This document shows positions 37,401 through 47,614 of a stretch of DNA of 64,000 nucleotides, in pieces (within the stretch, counting starts at the first letter, position 1; each line of letters starts with the position of its first letter). The position numbers were made by a program, and so were the translations under genes. Source of the DNA: Photobacterium aquae (GTDB lineage Bacteria > Pseudomonadota > Gammaproteobacteria > Enterobacterales > Vibrionaceae); contig NZ_LDOT01000011.1 of assembly GCF_001029445.1 (NCBI RefSeq), positions 1 through 64,000 of the forward strand, written 5' to 3'. The notes under the pieces were generated by a model that saw only the letters and a program-made list of their open reading frames with translations, searched no databases and was not told where the DNA came from.

Positions 37401-38074
37401 TTGCGATGGGGGTATTGCCGCAGGAGATGTCGGCAAGCGAGTGCCAGCAGGTTGGTTGTCCGGTATTGGCGCAGCCGAATATAGAAGTGGTCGCTTGCGG
37501 TGCCGGGCAGGATTGCAGCGAGCCTCGCAGTGCCGAGCAGTTCGCCCGTTTTGCCACCCGTTATGGCCGGATGGTGTTGGATGATGTTGCTGGACGTGCC
37601 GATAGCGATCTGACGATCCCGCTGCGGGTAGAGTACTGGAATGGTACTGAATTTGTGACCAACAAAGATGATGACGTCTCCCGGTTCGATGGCCAGTACA
37701 GCTGCCGCCAGATCCTCGCTCAGTCGGTGGCGATAAAGAGCCAATCGAGAATCGAAGGCAAAGGACAGGTTGAGGAAGGTGTTACAGGGAAGAAGCATTT
37801 GACGGCGATTCCTGATCCAACAAGAGGTTACCGCGAGCAGGCGCGTTTTTGGCAGAAGTTAGTTGACGCTAACCCGAAAAAGGCCGTCAGCAATGATCCG
37901 GACATAGCGTGTGAAAAAGGTTATGCTGGGGAGCAGTCTCAGCCCTGGTTGCTGTTTAACTGGCGTGGCTTGGGGGATGAAAATCCATCAGCAGTGGTTA
38001 CTTTTGGGGCATACCGAGGGAATGACCGCATCATATATCGGGGGGAAAAGGGCATTAATGGGCTGCTTAACTAA
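34475..38074 (+). CDS. mshQ: MSHA locus protein MshQ, large secreted protein
   Basis: A 1,199-residue protein with a signal peptide (about 1-25, cleavage near ALAASC). The N-terminal 155 residues and the C-terminal part (about 430-1199, ending FGAYRGNDRIIYRGEKG) look like the MshQ/DUF6701 family: beta-rich, with many paired cysteines, perhaps a pilus-associated adhesin or tip protein. Between them lies a segment (about 157-415) with turn-rich, hydrophobically repeating sequence suggestive of a beta-helix, encoded by DNA visibly richer in A+T than the flanks. Start chosen at 34475 because the signal peptide begins there and it overlaps mshP by 8 bp; ATG at 34463 is also possible. Function is not established for the family. 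Confidence 0.8.
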   Translation: MIRPLFLALCLTIAGMAPFQALAASCFASSKASFDVTFMIDQARLYETVMAQQSRGQRQLPLWSDELNTKLYAVIADDHIQRGRNYKVWLKYIHSGNASQKAGMLEYYIWEQGNWKLLQQRWADLSSLKSTKIGIKALGNAVTGFQCQAPQPPELADYCDLFPGPLQTWEGNTNNYHTSDKASTIFNTKEHHIGFSNAIINDLYGSQYKPEDNVFAKCDGEACLLNGKMAANRILTWDTSAAKHIETYKIVHNGENYTPPVGTYFKDSGGVAYGLIVDKGGHVTFNQGEYWFDNLSLIEGGEITIKGKVIIHVRYKIEASAAINTDHDADDLTILAYYMDGHGTSKSCPLPLHGPTRPPEVAQDYTVKLNNAGSIRGRIYSRGPVALSNQTTMRGAVTACQLQLTNQAEIIGDSACFNPPPAKDYFIDVTPEQDFSLTCDRQKVEFQVTDKEGLPAKGYKGEVDIATSLSTPGKAYWYKQESGGTGSRLDASQAHSLAVDDNGHLALWLKSDKIGKVSVTATLADDKDKSDSGLYNFVPFKFVIADEHLPVVAGRPVDIEIKAMACSSPQSNEVASGYQGERTLTLATRYDAPLTGRDSVELAAPKSDDWKTEAIKLDFNQGRAKAQLRYLDAGKTMLTLFDPECTLDGCEILPRSRRASLRDLGNWQRLEGSQAVWSRPYTFALCNAGGEAKPIQSATGTSVKGNAFVAAGEQFETKAKPVIWLPVDAGKSDIDAQGNARGTVDSSQMCGRPITANFMASGSPGTSVELSIPAGEGIQPHSPRVAGASAGQLFVENQSLTNQSLEDTPFSARWSEVGSVLLQADTQADYLGMDMNMGYRPVGRFYPKYFKVVEAQSGTAYPQDQSFVYMDQPFRAMLRVQAQNAQKLPTVNYGYFADKNQLGVEVEAVDTGVDYLLPNRLTDRIDFGGWPKNWGQMWQRDSVIVPDSPLLFGRLLASPAVLAGGRSTAPDGPYEVAMGVLPQEMSASECQQVGCPVLAQPNIEVVACGAGQDCSEPRSAEQFARFATRYGRMVLDDVAGRADSDLTIPLRVEYWNGTEFVTNKDDDVSRFDGQYSCRQILAQSVAIKSQSRIEGKGQVEEGVTGKKHLTAIPDPTRGYREQARFWQKLVDANPKKAVSNDPDIACEKGYAGEQSQPWLLFNWRGLGDENPSAVVTFGAYRGNDRIIYRGEKGINGLLN

Positions 38075-38113
38075 ATAAAATGCCGATCTGTGGCAGGTTT
38101 GACAATCCTTGCC

Positions 38114-38142
38114 TTGTCTCGATCCGCCCCCCCTGATACATT
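38114..38142 (+). promoter_or_regulatory. Candidate promoter of mreB
   Basis: TTGTCT and TACATT are separated by 17 bp, ending 47 bp before the mreB start. A perfect TTGACA at 38099 has no matching -10 box. No terminator is evident between mshQ and this site. Confidence 0.4.
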
Positions 38143-38180
38143 TAGCGCAATTTAACGAATTTCTGAGCTTGCAGGATTAG

Positions 38181-39232
<1,052 letters not shown>

Positions 39233-39233
<1 letters not shown>

Positions 39234-39253
39234 TGCCCGCCCGGGCATTTCTA
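39233..39253 (+). terminator. Hairpin between mreB and mreC, likely attenuator
   Basis: AATGCCC/GGGCATT around GCCC starts at the last base of mreB and is followed by only TCT. The weak T-tract suggests partial termination or mRNA-end protection that lets mreB be made in excess over mreC and mreD. Confidence 0.4.
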
Positions 39254-39273
39254 CAAACAGGTTATAGTGTTAC

Positions 39274-40137
39274 ATGAAACCTATCTTTGGCAGGGGCCCC
39301 TCCCTGCAACTGCGCCTGTTTCTTGCTATTTTGCTGTCGGTTGGCCTTATGCTAGCCGACAGTCGTCTTGACGCCTTTGCGAATGTTCGTTACCTGCTCA
39401 ACTCTGCCATAGCCCCCTTGCAGTACGCCGCTAACCTGCCGCGCGATATGCTTGACGGTGTTTCCGGCCAATTCAGCACTCACCAGCGCCTGCTTGCCGA
39501 AAACAAACTGCTACAGCGTGATTTGCTGGTGCAGCAAAGCGACGTGCTATTGCTTGAACAGTTGAAACAGGAAAACCAGCGGCTCCGTGAGTTGCTGGGC
39601 TCGCCGTTTGTCCGTGACGAAAAGAAACTGATTGCCGAGGTGATGGCGGTGGACTCGGATCCGTACAGCCATCAGGTGATGATCGACAAGGGCCGGGTTG
39701 ACGGTGTTTACGAAGGCCAACCGGTGATCAACGAAAAAGGGATTGTCGGTCAGGTGTCCTATGTCGGTGCCCACAACAGCCGGGTGCTGCTGCTGATTGA
39801 CCCGACCCATGCGATTCCGGTGCAGGTTGTTCGAAACGATATCCGGGTGATTGCCTCTGGCAGTGGTTTGGTTGACCAGATCCAGCTTGAGCATGTGCCG
39901 AGCAGTACCGATATTCAGGTCGGTGATCTGCTGGTGAGCTCTGGTCTCGGCGGGCGCTATCCGGAAGGTTATCCGGTAGCCCATGTCACTGAGTTTTCGT
40001 TCGACAACAAACGCCCATTTGCCCAGATCAAGGCCCGCCCGACAGTGCAGTTTGACCGATTACGTTATCTGCTGTTGGTGTGGCCGACCGCGCGCGAGAC
40101 CTTGAGTGCAGGAGAAATGAACAGTGACGCACAGTAA
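39274..40137 (+). CDS. mreC: Rod-shape determining protein MreC
   Basis: MreC is the bitopic periplasmic scaffold of the elongasome. The 287-residue protein has one membrane segment (about 10-28), a coiled coil (about 65-105) and the double beta-barrel region (about 110-270, with GYPVAHVTEF). It overlaps mreD by 14 bp. Confidence 0.95.
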   Translation: MKPIFGRGPSLQLRLFLAILLSVGLMLADSRLDAFANVRYLLNSAIAPLQYAANLPRDMLDGVSGQFSTHQRLLAENKLLQRDLLVQQSDVLLLEQLKQENQRLRELLGSPFVRDEKKLIAEVMAVDSDPYSHQVMIDKGRVDGVYEGQPVINEKGIVGQVSYVGAHNSRVLLLIDPTHAIPVQVVRNDIRVIASGSGLVDQIQLEHVPSSTDIQVGDLLVSSGLGGRYPEGYPVAHVTEFSFDNKRPFAQIKARPTVQFDRLRYLLLVWPTARETLSAGEMNSDAQ

Positions 40138-40612
40138 AGCGAACGGTCGCGTGTGGATTTGGCTCTCATTCCTCGTGGCTTTGATTTTGCAGGCCGCACC
40201 GTGGCCTGGTGAGCTTGAGCCGTTTCGTCCTTCTTGGGTGATATTGGTGGCTTTTTACTGGGTGCTGGCCCTGCCGCACCGAGTCAATGTCGGTACCGCA
40301 CTGGTGCTCGGTTTGCTCTGGGACCTGATGCTGGGCTCGACCCTCGGGGTGCGCGGGCTGATGATGTCGGTCCTGTGCTATATCGTGGCCCTCAATTTCC
40401 AGGTCTTGCGTAATTTGTCACTGTGGCAACAGGCGATGCTGATCGGTTTGCTGACCCTCGGTGGCAAGCTGGTGGAGTTCTGGGCTGAGTATCTGGTGTC
40501 GGTGATCACGTTCGATCCCGAAAGGCTGTGGGCCGTGGTATTGAACTTCCTGCTGTGGCCGTGGTTGTTCCTCCTGCTGCGCCGGATGCGCCGCAAGCTC
40601 TCAATTCGTTAA
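40124..40612 (+). CDS. mreD: Rod-shape determining protein MreD
   Basis: A 162-residue polytopic inner-membrane protein with about five hydrophobic segments, forming the MreBCD complex. It starts with GTG inside the last codons of mreC, indicating translational coupling. The motif GLLWDLMLGSTLGVRG (about 65-80) is typical of MreD. Confidence 0.93.
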   Translation: MTHSKANGRVWIWLSFLVALILQAAPWPGELEPFRPSWVILVAFYWVLALPHRVNVGTALVLGLLWDLMLGSTLGVRGLMMSVLCYIVALNFQVLRNLSLWQQAMLIGLLTLGGKLVEFWAEYLVSVITFDPERLWAVVLNFLLWPWLFLLLRRMRRKLSIR

Positions 40613-40622
40613 TATATATTCC

Positions 40623-40688
40623 CAATACGATCTGTTCGGTGCTAGTGTGTAACCATGCCCATCAAGGCACAACGAATGGATCGTATTG
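40623..40688. repeat. Long imperfect inverted repeat between mreD and maf
   Basis: CAATACGATC (40623-40632) and GATCGTATTG (40679-40688) are perfect 10-bp arms. The pairing continues through two G-T wobbles, then TTCG/CGAA and TG/CA, giving a stem of about 19 bp with one mismatch and a loop of about 28 nt. No T-run follows. It may be a processing site, an attenuator, or a small dispersed repeat. Confidence 0.6.
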
Positions 40689-40707
40689 ATTTCCCAGACC
40701 AAACCGA

Positions 40708-41292
40708 ATGAATGTTACTATGTCGACTCCGCAATTGTATTTAGCCTCAGGCTCCCCGCGACGCAAAGAACTCCTAACCCAGCTTGGTTACCACTTTGAA
40801 CGTGTGGTTGTTGATGTCGAAGAGCAGCATCAAGTCGGGGAATCCCCGTCGGATTACGTCCAGCGCCTGTCCCGTGACAAGGCCAATGCTGGCGTTGCCG
40901 CCGTGGCGGGCGCGGCCCCGGTACTGGGGGCGGATACCATAGTGGTAGTGGATGGGACGATCCTAGAAAAGCCGCGTGATTTCAACGATGCCAAGCGGAT
41001 GCTTACTCTGCTTTCCGGGCGTCAGCATCAGGTCATGACGGCGGTGACGCTGGCAAGCAGCTCGGCGCAATCCACTCGGCTTGTTATCACCGATGTCTGG
41101 TTCAAAACGCTATCAGAACAAGAAATAGAAGCCTATTGGGCTAGCGGTGAACCTCAGGACAAGGCGGGTAGTTACGGCATTCAGGGAATTGGCGGCAAGT
41201 TCGTCGAGCGCATTGATGGCAGTTATTATGCTGTGGTGGGGTTACCGTTAGTGGAAACCGACATCATGGTTCAAGAGTTTTTAAGTTTGTAA
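40708..41292 (+). CDS. maf: Maf family nucleoside triphosphate pyrophosphatase (YhdE)
   Basis: Maf enzymes hydrolyse dTTP, UTP or modified nucleotides to monophosphates and pyrophosphate. The 194-residue protein has the N-terminal [14 protein letters not shown] (about 11-24), the catalytic region [12 protein letters not shown] with EKPRD (about 72-92), and [13 protein letters not shown] (about 151-163). Its place between mreD and rng fits YhdE, the dTTP/UTP-type member. The start may be the ATG at 40708 or 40720; neither has a strong ribosome site. Confidence 0.92.
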   Translation: MNVTMSTPQLYLASGSPRRKELLTQLGYHFERVVVDVEEQHQVGESPSDYVQRLSRDKANAGVAAVAGAAPVLGADTIVVVDGTILEKPRDFNDAKRMLTLLSGRQHQVMTAVTLASSSAQSTRLVITDVWFKTLSEQEIEAYWASGEPQDKAGSYGIQGIGGKFVERIDGSYYAVVGLPLVETDIMVQEFLSL

Positions 41293-41306
41293 ATTCAGAG
41301 GCAACC

Positions 41307-42776
41307 ATGAGCACAGAGCTGCTGATAAACGTCACTCCGAGCGAGACCCGCGTCGCGATGATCGAAGCGGGGAGCTTGCAGGAAATTCATATTGAGCGTG
41401 AATCCAAGCGCGGTATTGTCGGTAATATCTACAAAGGCCGGGTCAGCCGGGTTTTGCCGGGGATGCAGGCTGCTTTCGTGGATATCGGCTTGGACAAAGC
41501 GGCATTCCTGCACGCTTCCGATATCGTCCCACATACCGAGTGTGTGGCCGAAAACGAGAAGAAGCAGTTTCAGGTCCGCGATATTTCCGAGCTTGTTCGT
41601 CAGGGGCAGGATCTTGTTGTACAGGTCGTCAAGGATCCGTTGGGTACCAAGGGCGCGCGCCTGACCACGGATGTGACTTTGCCGTCTCGTTACCTGGTAT
41701 TTATGCCGGGGGCGAGCCATGTTGGTGTTTCCCAGCGCATTGAGAGCGAAGGCGAGCGAGATCGCCTTAAGCGGGTTGTTTCAGAATATTGCGACGATTT
41801 GGGTGGCTTTATTATCCGTACCGCTGCCGAAGGGGCTACGGACGAGGAAATCGCTCAAGATGCCGCGTTTTTGAAGCATCTTTGGCGTAAGGTGCTTGAG
41901 CGCCGTGCCAAGTACAAGCCAAAATCCATGCTGTATGGCGAGTTGGGCCTGGCCCAGCGGATCCTGCGAGATTTTGTCGGTACAGAGCTAGACAGTATTC
42001 TTGTTGATTCTCGATTGGGTTTTGAAAAACTCAAGGAGTTTACCGATGAATTCGTTCCTGAGCTGAGCGATAAGCTGGAGTACTATGCCGGCGAGCAACC
42101 TATCTTTGATCTCTATGACACCGAGAACGAAATCCAGCGTTCGCTGGATCGCAAGGTGGAGCTTAAGTCTGGTGGCTACCTGATTATCGATCAGACCGAG
42201 GCGATGACCACGGTGGACATCAACACCGGGGCATTTGTCGGCCGCCGCAACCTCGAAGAGACGATCTTCAATACCAATATCGAGGCCACCAAGGCGATTG
42301 CCCGCCAGCTACGGCTGCGCAATCTCGGCGGTATTATCATTATCGACTTTATCGATATGGCACTCGACGAGCATCAGCGCAGGGTATTGATTGCGCTGGA
42401 GCAAGCACTCTCTTATGACCGAGTGAAAACCAATATCAACGGCTTTACCCAGCTGGGCTTGGTGGAAATGACCCGTAAGCGAACCCGTGAAAGTATCGAG
42501 CATGTATTGTGTGATACCTGTCCGACTTGCGAGGGGCGCGGAACGGTGAAGACGGTGGAAAGTGTCTGCTATGAGATCCTGCGTGAGATCACCCGGGTCA
42601 ACAGGGCTTACGATGCTGACCGTTTCGTGGTGTACGTATCGCCTGCTGTTGCCGAGGCACTGGCCGGGGATGAGTACCATGCGCTTGCCGAGTTGGAAGT
42701 CTTTATCGGTAAACAGGTTAAGATCAAGGGCGAGCCGCTGTATATTCAGGAACAGTTCGACGTTGTGATGATGTAA
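41307..42776 (+). CDS. rng: Ribonuclease G
   Basis: RNase G is the endoribonuclease that matures the 16S rRNA 5' end and cuts some mRNAs. The 489-residue protein has an S1 domain (about 37-120, with DIGLDKAAFLHASD), a sensor/DNase I-like catalytic region with the metal ligands in VDINTGAF (about 305-312) and IIIDFIDM (about 347-354), and the zinc-link pair CPTC (about 406-409). It lacks the long C-terminal scaffold of RNase E, which identifies it as RNase G. Confidence 0.96.
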   Translation: MSTELLINVTPSETRVAMIEAGSLQEIHIERESKRGIVGNIYKGRVSRVLPGMQAAFVDIGLDKAAFLHASDIVPHTECVAENEKKQFQVRDISELVRQGQDLVVQVVKDPLGTKGARLTTDVTLPSRYLVFMPGASHVGVSQRIESEGERDRLKRVVSEYCDDLGGFIIRTAAEGATDEEIAQDAAFLKHLWRKVLERRAKYKPKSMLYGELGLAQRILRDFVGTELDSILVDSRLGFEKLKEFTDEFVPELSDKLEYYAGEQPIFDLYDTENEIQRSLDRKVELKSGGYLIIDQTEAMTTVDINTGAFVGRRNLEETIFNTNIEATKAIARQLRLRNLGGIIIIDFIDMALDEHQRRVLIALEQALSYDRVKTNINGFTQLGLVEMTRKRTRESIEHVLCDTCPTCEGRGTVKTVESVCYEILREITRVNRAYDADRFVVYVSPAVAEALAGDEYHALAELEVFIGKQVKIKGEPLYIQEQFDVVMM

Positions 42777-42789
42777 GCGAGGCGATGGC

Positions 42790-45700
42790 GTGACAACACT
42801 CCCCGTGCGTCTGGCCAGAAGCGTGATGTGGCTGGTACTAACATTGTTGGTACTGGCCGCAATTGCAATCAGCGCCTTGCGTTTTTTGCTGCCCCAACTC
42901 AATGATTACCGCGAGCCGATCAGGCAATGGGCGTCAGCGCAGGCAGGTATGTCGTTGGCGGTCGATCATGTCGAGGGCCAGTGGCGTAATTTAGAACCAT
43001 CACTGACCCTGAAAGGGGTGAGTGTCAATTTGCCGGACGCGCCCCAATCGCTGGTGGCCATCGGTGATGTGTCGATGCGGTTGGATATGCTGGGCTCGCT
43101 GCTAAGCCTGAGCCCGGTATTTACCGATCTGCGTATTGATCGCCTCAGTTTGGATTTGACGCGTTTGAGCGGGTTTGGCGATGGCAATACCAATACTGCC
43201 GATGAACCTGCCGAGACGACTCAGCTGGCGACGATCCGCCGCCTTGAGGAGTTGCTATTTGTCCAGCTCGGACAGTTCTCCCTCCGTAATAGCGAAATTA
43301 CCTTGATGTCACCGGCTGATGAGCGGATCACCATCGCGATTGAGTCGCTCAAGTGGGTGACCCTGAATAACCGGCACCGGGCAGAGGGTGTCATCAGCGT
43401 GGCCGATACCCATTTCAGCCAGATGACCGTGATGGCCAACCTATCGGCCAAGCAGCATCTCAGTGAGCTCTCCGGGCAGATATATCTTCGTGCCCGCAAT
43501 CTCTCTTTAACGCCGTGGCTCAACAAAAAGGTGCTGACCCAGACCAATGTCACTGGCAGCAATATCAATGCCGAGCTGTGGCTTGAGATGGCCGACGGCA
43601 AGCCCTCCGGGAGCCTGTTACAGCTTGATGACAGCTACTTGCGCTGGCAGTCAGGCAAGCAGTCCCATACCTTCAAAATCACCAAGGGGCGGGTGGGCTT
43701 GAAGCCTGCAGCGCTGGCCAATGGTACCTCTGGATGGCGGGTTGACACCAACCAGCTGGCCCTGAGCACCGATGGCAAGGCGTGGCCGGCCTTTGAGTTG
43801 GCGGCGAGTTGGCATGAAGGGCAGTGGCAGGCGGCGATCAGCCAGTTGTCGCTGGCCAGGTTGCGGCCGTTTGCTGAGTTTATTCCTGACGGGAAAGAGA
43901 CGGTGGCCATGCTTGGCCAATTACAGCCGCGTGGGTTGGTGAAGGATATTCGCCTGTCTGGTAACGGCGTGCAGGATCCTCGTTTTTCATTCCGCCTTGA
44001 TCAGGTGGGGATCAATAGCTGGGATCTGGTTCCGGGCATGGGTAAGCTCAATGCCGAGGTGGCCGGGGATCTGAAAGGAGGCCGTGCGGTATTGAGCATG
44101 GCTGATGACACCCTGCCTTACAGCGAAGTGTTTCAGGCTCCTCTCAAGATCAAGCAGGGCGATATCACGGCCTACTGGCAGCTGGACAAGCAGGGCTGGC
44201 GGCTGTGGAGCGACCACCTTGCTGTTGCCACCCCGGATCTCAAGGTCGATGGCCAGTTCCGGATCGATTTCCCGGCGGATGCGCCTGCTTGGCTCTCTTT
44301 TTACGGCGAAGCCAGTGCTTACAAAGTGGGGGAAACATGGCGTTACCTGCCTGCCCCTGCATTGGGTCAGGAGTTGACGGATTATCTGTCTGCGGCGATA
44401 CAAGGCGGTAAGGCAGAACACGCCAAGCTGCTGTGGTACGGCGAGCTCGAGGATTATCCCTACCAGAACCATGACGGTATTTTCCAGGCGGATGTACCGC
44501 TGCGCGGCGGTAAGTTCAGTTTCGATACGGTCTGGCCTGACTTGACGGATCTTAGCTTGGATCTGCTGTTTGAAAATGACTGGATGTACCTTGATGCCAG
44601 CCATGCCAAGACCATGGGGGCAACGGCTTCGCGAGTCACAGGCGGGGCCGAGCTGGGCGAGAATGGCCACCTTAAATTGACGGTGGATGTGGCGGCGGAC
44701 GGTGAGCAGGTACGTGATTACATGCTCGCCACCCCGTTGGTGGACTCGGTTGGGGCTGCCTTGACGACCGTGCAAGTCAGTGGCCCTGTCAGCTCGCGGT
44801 TCAAGCTGGATATCCCGTTTGATGGCAGTGATGTCAGGGCGTGGGGGGATGCCACTCTTAGTGGTAATGCCGTCGTTCTTGATGCGCCGCCGATCCCGCT
44901 CGACAACGTGAGCGGCAAGATTGTGTTTGACAACGATGTAGTGAAAGCCGATGGACTTAAGGCGTCCATGCTGGAACAACCGATTGAGCTTGGATTTTCC
45001 GGGCGGAGCGTCGCGGACGGCTACCGGGTGGATGTGGATTTTGGCGGTAACTGGCAGGCAGAGAAGCTCCAGGCACAGCTAGACGATCCCCTGTTGGCGC
45101 ATGTCCGGGGGCTGAGCCGCTGGCAGGGTAAAGTCGGTGTGGATCTGCACGATACCGGTTTTGATTATCAGGTCGCAGCCGATGCCGATCTCACCCAGAT
45201 TTCGAGCCAGTTGCCATATCCGCTCAGCCATGTCGCAGGAACACCCCAGCGTCTGTCGCTGGCTGTTACGGGGAATAAGCAGCAGTTGACGGGCAAGCTG
45301 ATCACCAAGGATGCGGCCTATCAGGGGATTTTCAATCTTCAAGGTGAGCGTATTGTCATCGAAGGCAGTGAGTTGGCTGTTGGCAAGTCGACGTTGCTGC
45401 CAACTAGAGGGGGCGTCCACGGGGTGGATATCGACAGCGAGCGGCTCGATGGCGACCGCTGGATAGCGCTGGCTGGTGAGATCCACGATAAAGTTGATAC
45501 CGGTATTTCCAGCGGTACCCACAGTGCGTTTCCTGAACTGCCGCTGCCGACCCGGGTGAAGGCTTCGGTCAGGCAGTTGGTGCTCGCCGGGCTGGATTGG
45601 AACAGGGTGGCTTTGAATATCAGTCAGCAGCACGGCCGCTGGGATATTGCCGTTGACGGCCGTGAGCTCAAGGGCCGGGCGTCAGGTACCAAGGGAAGCC

Positions 45701-46683
45701 CGTGGAATATCAATATCGCCAGCCTGCACCTTAACCTGCCGGCGCTGGAGCAGCAAGATAGCTCCAAATATCAGCCACAGCGTGATATTACCCCACCGAC
45801 GGAGTTTGACCGCTCGATGATGGCCAATATGCCGGAGCTTGATGTTCAGGTACATGATGCATGGCTGCAAGGGTACAAGCTGGGATCTGTATCGGGTAAA
45901 TTACGCCGGGGTGTTGATATGCTCGAGTTGCAGAACTTTACGGTTGATTCAGGTTCGACGGTGCTTAATTTAGATGGGCACTGGAGTTTGCGTGGTGATC
46001 GCAGCGAAACTCAGATTGCATTCGATATCGAGGGTGACAATAGCTCGGACTTGATGGGGCGGTTTGGGATTAACGGTGGTATTCAGGGGGCTGAATTCAG
46101 TTCCTATGCGTCGATTCAGTGGCAGGGAACCCCATGGTCGGTTCACCGTGAGACCTTAAGTGGCGAGCTGAAGTCTGAGACCGGCAAAGGTGTGATCAGT
46201 GATATTGGTGGTGCCGGACGGTTGCTGGGATTATTCAGTATTGATTCGATTGTTCGCAAGATGAAGCTCGATTTTTCAGGGATTTTCGATGATGGCTTGG
46301 CTTTTGACTACATTCGAGGCAGCGGTCGGATTGAGAACGGCCAGTTCTATACTGATGATATCAAGATGCAGGCATTGGCCGGTGATATGTTTATCCGTGG
46401 AAGTGCTAATCTTGTAGATGAAACTGTTGATGCCAAAGTGAAATTTATCCCAGATTTCACTTCGGGGATCCCCGTGCTGACAGCCTTTGCGGTTGCGCCA
46501 CAGACGGCGATTTATGTGTTTGCCATTTCCACGGCGCTGTCGCCGGTACTCGATGTCTTTACTCAGGTGAATTATATCGTCAAGGGACCGATAGAATCGC
46601 CATCTGTTACCGAGCAGTCTCGTTTTACCGGTGAGTTCAAGGTGCCTGATTCCATGAAAAGCAAGGAAACAGGCAAGGAATAA
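42790..46683 (+). CDS. yhdP: YhdP, AsmA-like/TamB-like envelope lipid transport protein
   Basis: YhdP is an inner-membrane-anchored protein that bridges the periplasm and helps move phospholipids to the outer membrane, in parallel with TamB and YdbH. The 1,297-residue protein has one N-terminal membrane segment (about 13-34) followed by a very long beta-rich periplasmic part (DUF3971 and AsmA_2-like C-terminus, with SALVDETVDAKVKF-type ending near 1220). The GTG start follows rng by 13 bp. Full length. Confidence 0.93.
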   Translation: MTTLPVRLARSVMWLVLTLLVLAAIAISALRFLLPQLNDYREPIRQWASAQAGMSLAVDHVEGQWRNLEPSLTLKGVSVNLPDAPQSLVAIGDVSMRLDMLGSLLSLSPVFTDLRIDRLSLDLTRLSGFGDGNTNTADEPAETTQLATIRRLEELLFVQLGQFSLRNSEITLMSPADERITIAIESLKWVTLNNRHRAEGVISVADTHFSQMTVMANLSAKQHLSELSGQIYLRARNLSLTPWLNKKVLTQTNVTGSNINAELWLEMADGKPSGSLLQLDDSYLRWQSGKQSHTFKITKGRVGLKPAALANGTSGWRVDTNQLALSTDGKAWPAFELAASWHEGQWQAAISQLSLARLRPFAEFIPDGKETVAMLGQLQPRGLVKDIRLSGNGVQDPRFSFRLDQVGINSWDLVPGMGKLNAEVAGDLKGGRAVLSMADDTLPYSEVFQAPLKIKQGDITAYWQLDKQGWRLWSDHLAVATPDLKVDGQFRIDFPADAPAWLSFYGEASAYKVGETWRYLPAPALGQELTDYLSAAIQGGKAEHAKLLWYGELEDYPYQNHDGIFQADVPLRGGKFSFDTVWPDLTDLSLDLLFENDWMYLDASHAKTMGATASRVTGGAELGENGHLKLTVDVAADGEQVRDYMLATPLVDSVGAALTTVQVSGPVSSRFKLDIPFDGSDVRAWGDATLSGNAVVLDAPPIPLDNVSGKIVFDNDVVKADGLKASMLEQPIELGFSGRSVADGYRVDVDFGGNWQAEKLQAQLDDPLLAHVRGLSRWQGKVGVDLHDTGFDYQVAADADLTQISSQLPYPLSHVAGTPQRLSLAVTGNKQQLTGKLITKDAAYQGIFNLQGERIVIEGSELAVGKSTLLPTRGGVHGVDIDSERLDGDRWIALAGEIHDKVDTGISSGTHSAFPELPLPTRVKASVRQLVLAGLDWNRVALNISQQHGRWDIAVDGRELKGRASGTKGSPWNINIASLHLNLPALEQQDSSKYQPQRDITPPTEFDRSMMANMPELDVQVHDAWLQGYKLGSVSGKLRRGVDMLELQNFTVDSGSTVLNLDGHWSLRGDRSETQIAFDIEGDNSSDLMGRFGINGGIQGAEFSSYASIQWQGTPWSVHRETLSGELKSETGKGVISDIGGAGRLLGLFSIDSIVRKMKLDFSGIFDDGLAFDYIRGSGRIENGQFYTDDIKMQALAGDMFIRGSANLVDETVDAKVKFIPDFTSGIPVLTAFAVAPQTAIYVFAISTALSPVLDVFTQVNYIVKGPIESPSVTEQSRFTGEFKVPDSMKSKETGKE

Positions 46684-46750
46684 CCACCGTTGCTGGTGGC
46701 AGTGATTATGATAGTCGGTATTGGATTTACCGAGGCAAAAGGAGGCAGCC

Positions 46751-47575
46751 ATGACAGTTGTTGGCTTGGTACAGATGAATTCGGGCAATGAGCCCGAACG
46801 CAATCTCAAGCAGTTGGAAAGAAAGCTCAAAGGATTGCAGCTTCAAGGGGCCAAATTGGTCGTGACGCCGGAAAATTGCTTGGTGTTTGGCACCAAGGAC
46901 GATTACTCCCGTCACGCCGAACCCTTGGGGGATGGGCCGTTGCAGTTGGCCGTCGCGAAGATGGCCCGTCAGCTTGGGATCTGGTTGTTGATAGGGTCTA
47001 TGCCGATCCGCCAGCCTTCCGGAGCCCTGACCACGACCGCTTTGCTGTTTGACGATAACGGAGAGCGGGTTGCGCATTATGACAAGCTGCACATGTTTGA
47101 TGTGGCCGTCGCCGATATGCACCGTACCTATCGTGAATCTGACACCTTCGAGCCGGGACAATCGGTGAAAGTCGTCCCAACGCCATTTGGCAACATTGGG
47201 CTGTCTATTTGTTATGATATCCGATTCCCGTTGCTATACAGTGAATTGCGCGAGCAGGGGGCTGATATTATTGTGGTGCCTGCGGCCTTTACCAAGGTGA
47301 CGGGCAAGGCACACTGGGAGCTGCTGCTCCGCGCTCGTGCTGTCGAGACCCAGTGCTGGGTCCTCGCGGCGGCGCAGTGGGGGGAGCACAATGAATCCCG
47401 CGAGACCTGGGGGCATTCGATGGTTGTCGATCCCTGGGGACAGGTTGTCGCCACCCAGTCCCAGGGTACCGGGGGGGTGCTGGCCGAGATTGATCTTGGT
47501 TTTAGCCAAGCGATCAGAACAAACATGCCGTTGGCGGAACATGCACGCTTTGCTGTTCGCCGACGTGACCGCTAA
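46751..47575 (+). CDS. Nitrilase-superfamily amidase (Nit1-like, probable deaminated glutathione amidase)
   Basis: A 274-residue carbon-nitrogen hydrolase with the complete catalytic triad Glu41 (VVTPENC), Lys112 (HYDKLHMF) and Cys154 (SICYDIRFP). Its close resemblance to the Nit1/YbeM group suggests it repairs deaminated glutathione, cleaving it to alpha-ketoglutarate and cysteinylglycine; omega-amidase activity is the alternative. An ideal ribosome site, AGGAGG, precedes the ATG at 46751. It lies between yhdP and tldD. Confidence 0.87.
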   Translation: MTVVGLVQMNSGNEPERNLKQLERKLKGLQLQGAKLVVTPENCLVFGTKDDYSRHAEPLGDGPLQLAVAKMARQLGIWLLIGSMPIRQPSGALTTTALLFDDNGERVAHYDKLHMFDVAVADMHRTYRESDTFEPGQSVKVVPTPFGNIGLSICYDIRFPLLYSELREQGADIIVVPAAFTKVTGKAHWELLLRARAVETQCWVLAAAQWGEHNESRETWGHSMVVDPWGQVVATQSQGTGGVLAEIDLGFSQAIRTNMPLAEHARFAVRRRDR

Positions 47576-47614
47576 GTGGCAGTGGCCGCTTGGCCGAATG
47601 ACAAGAGCAGAAAA

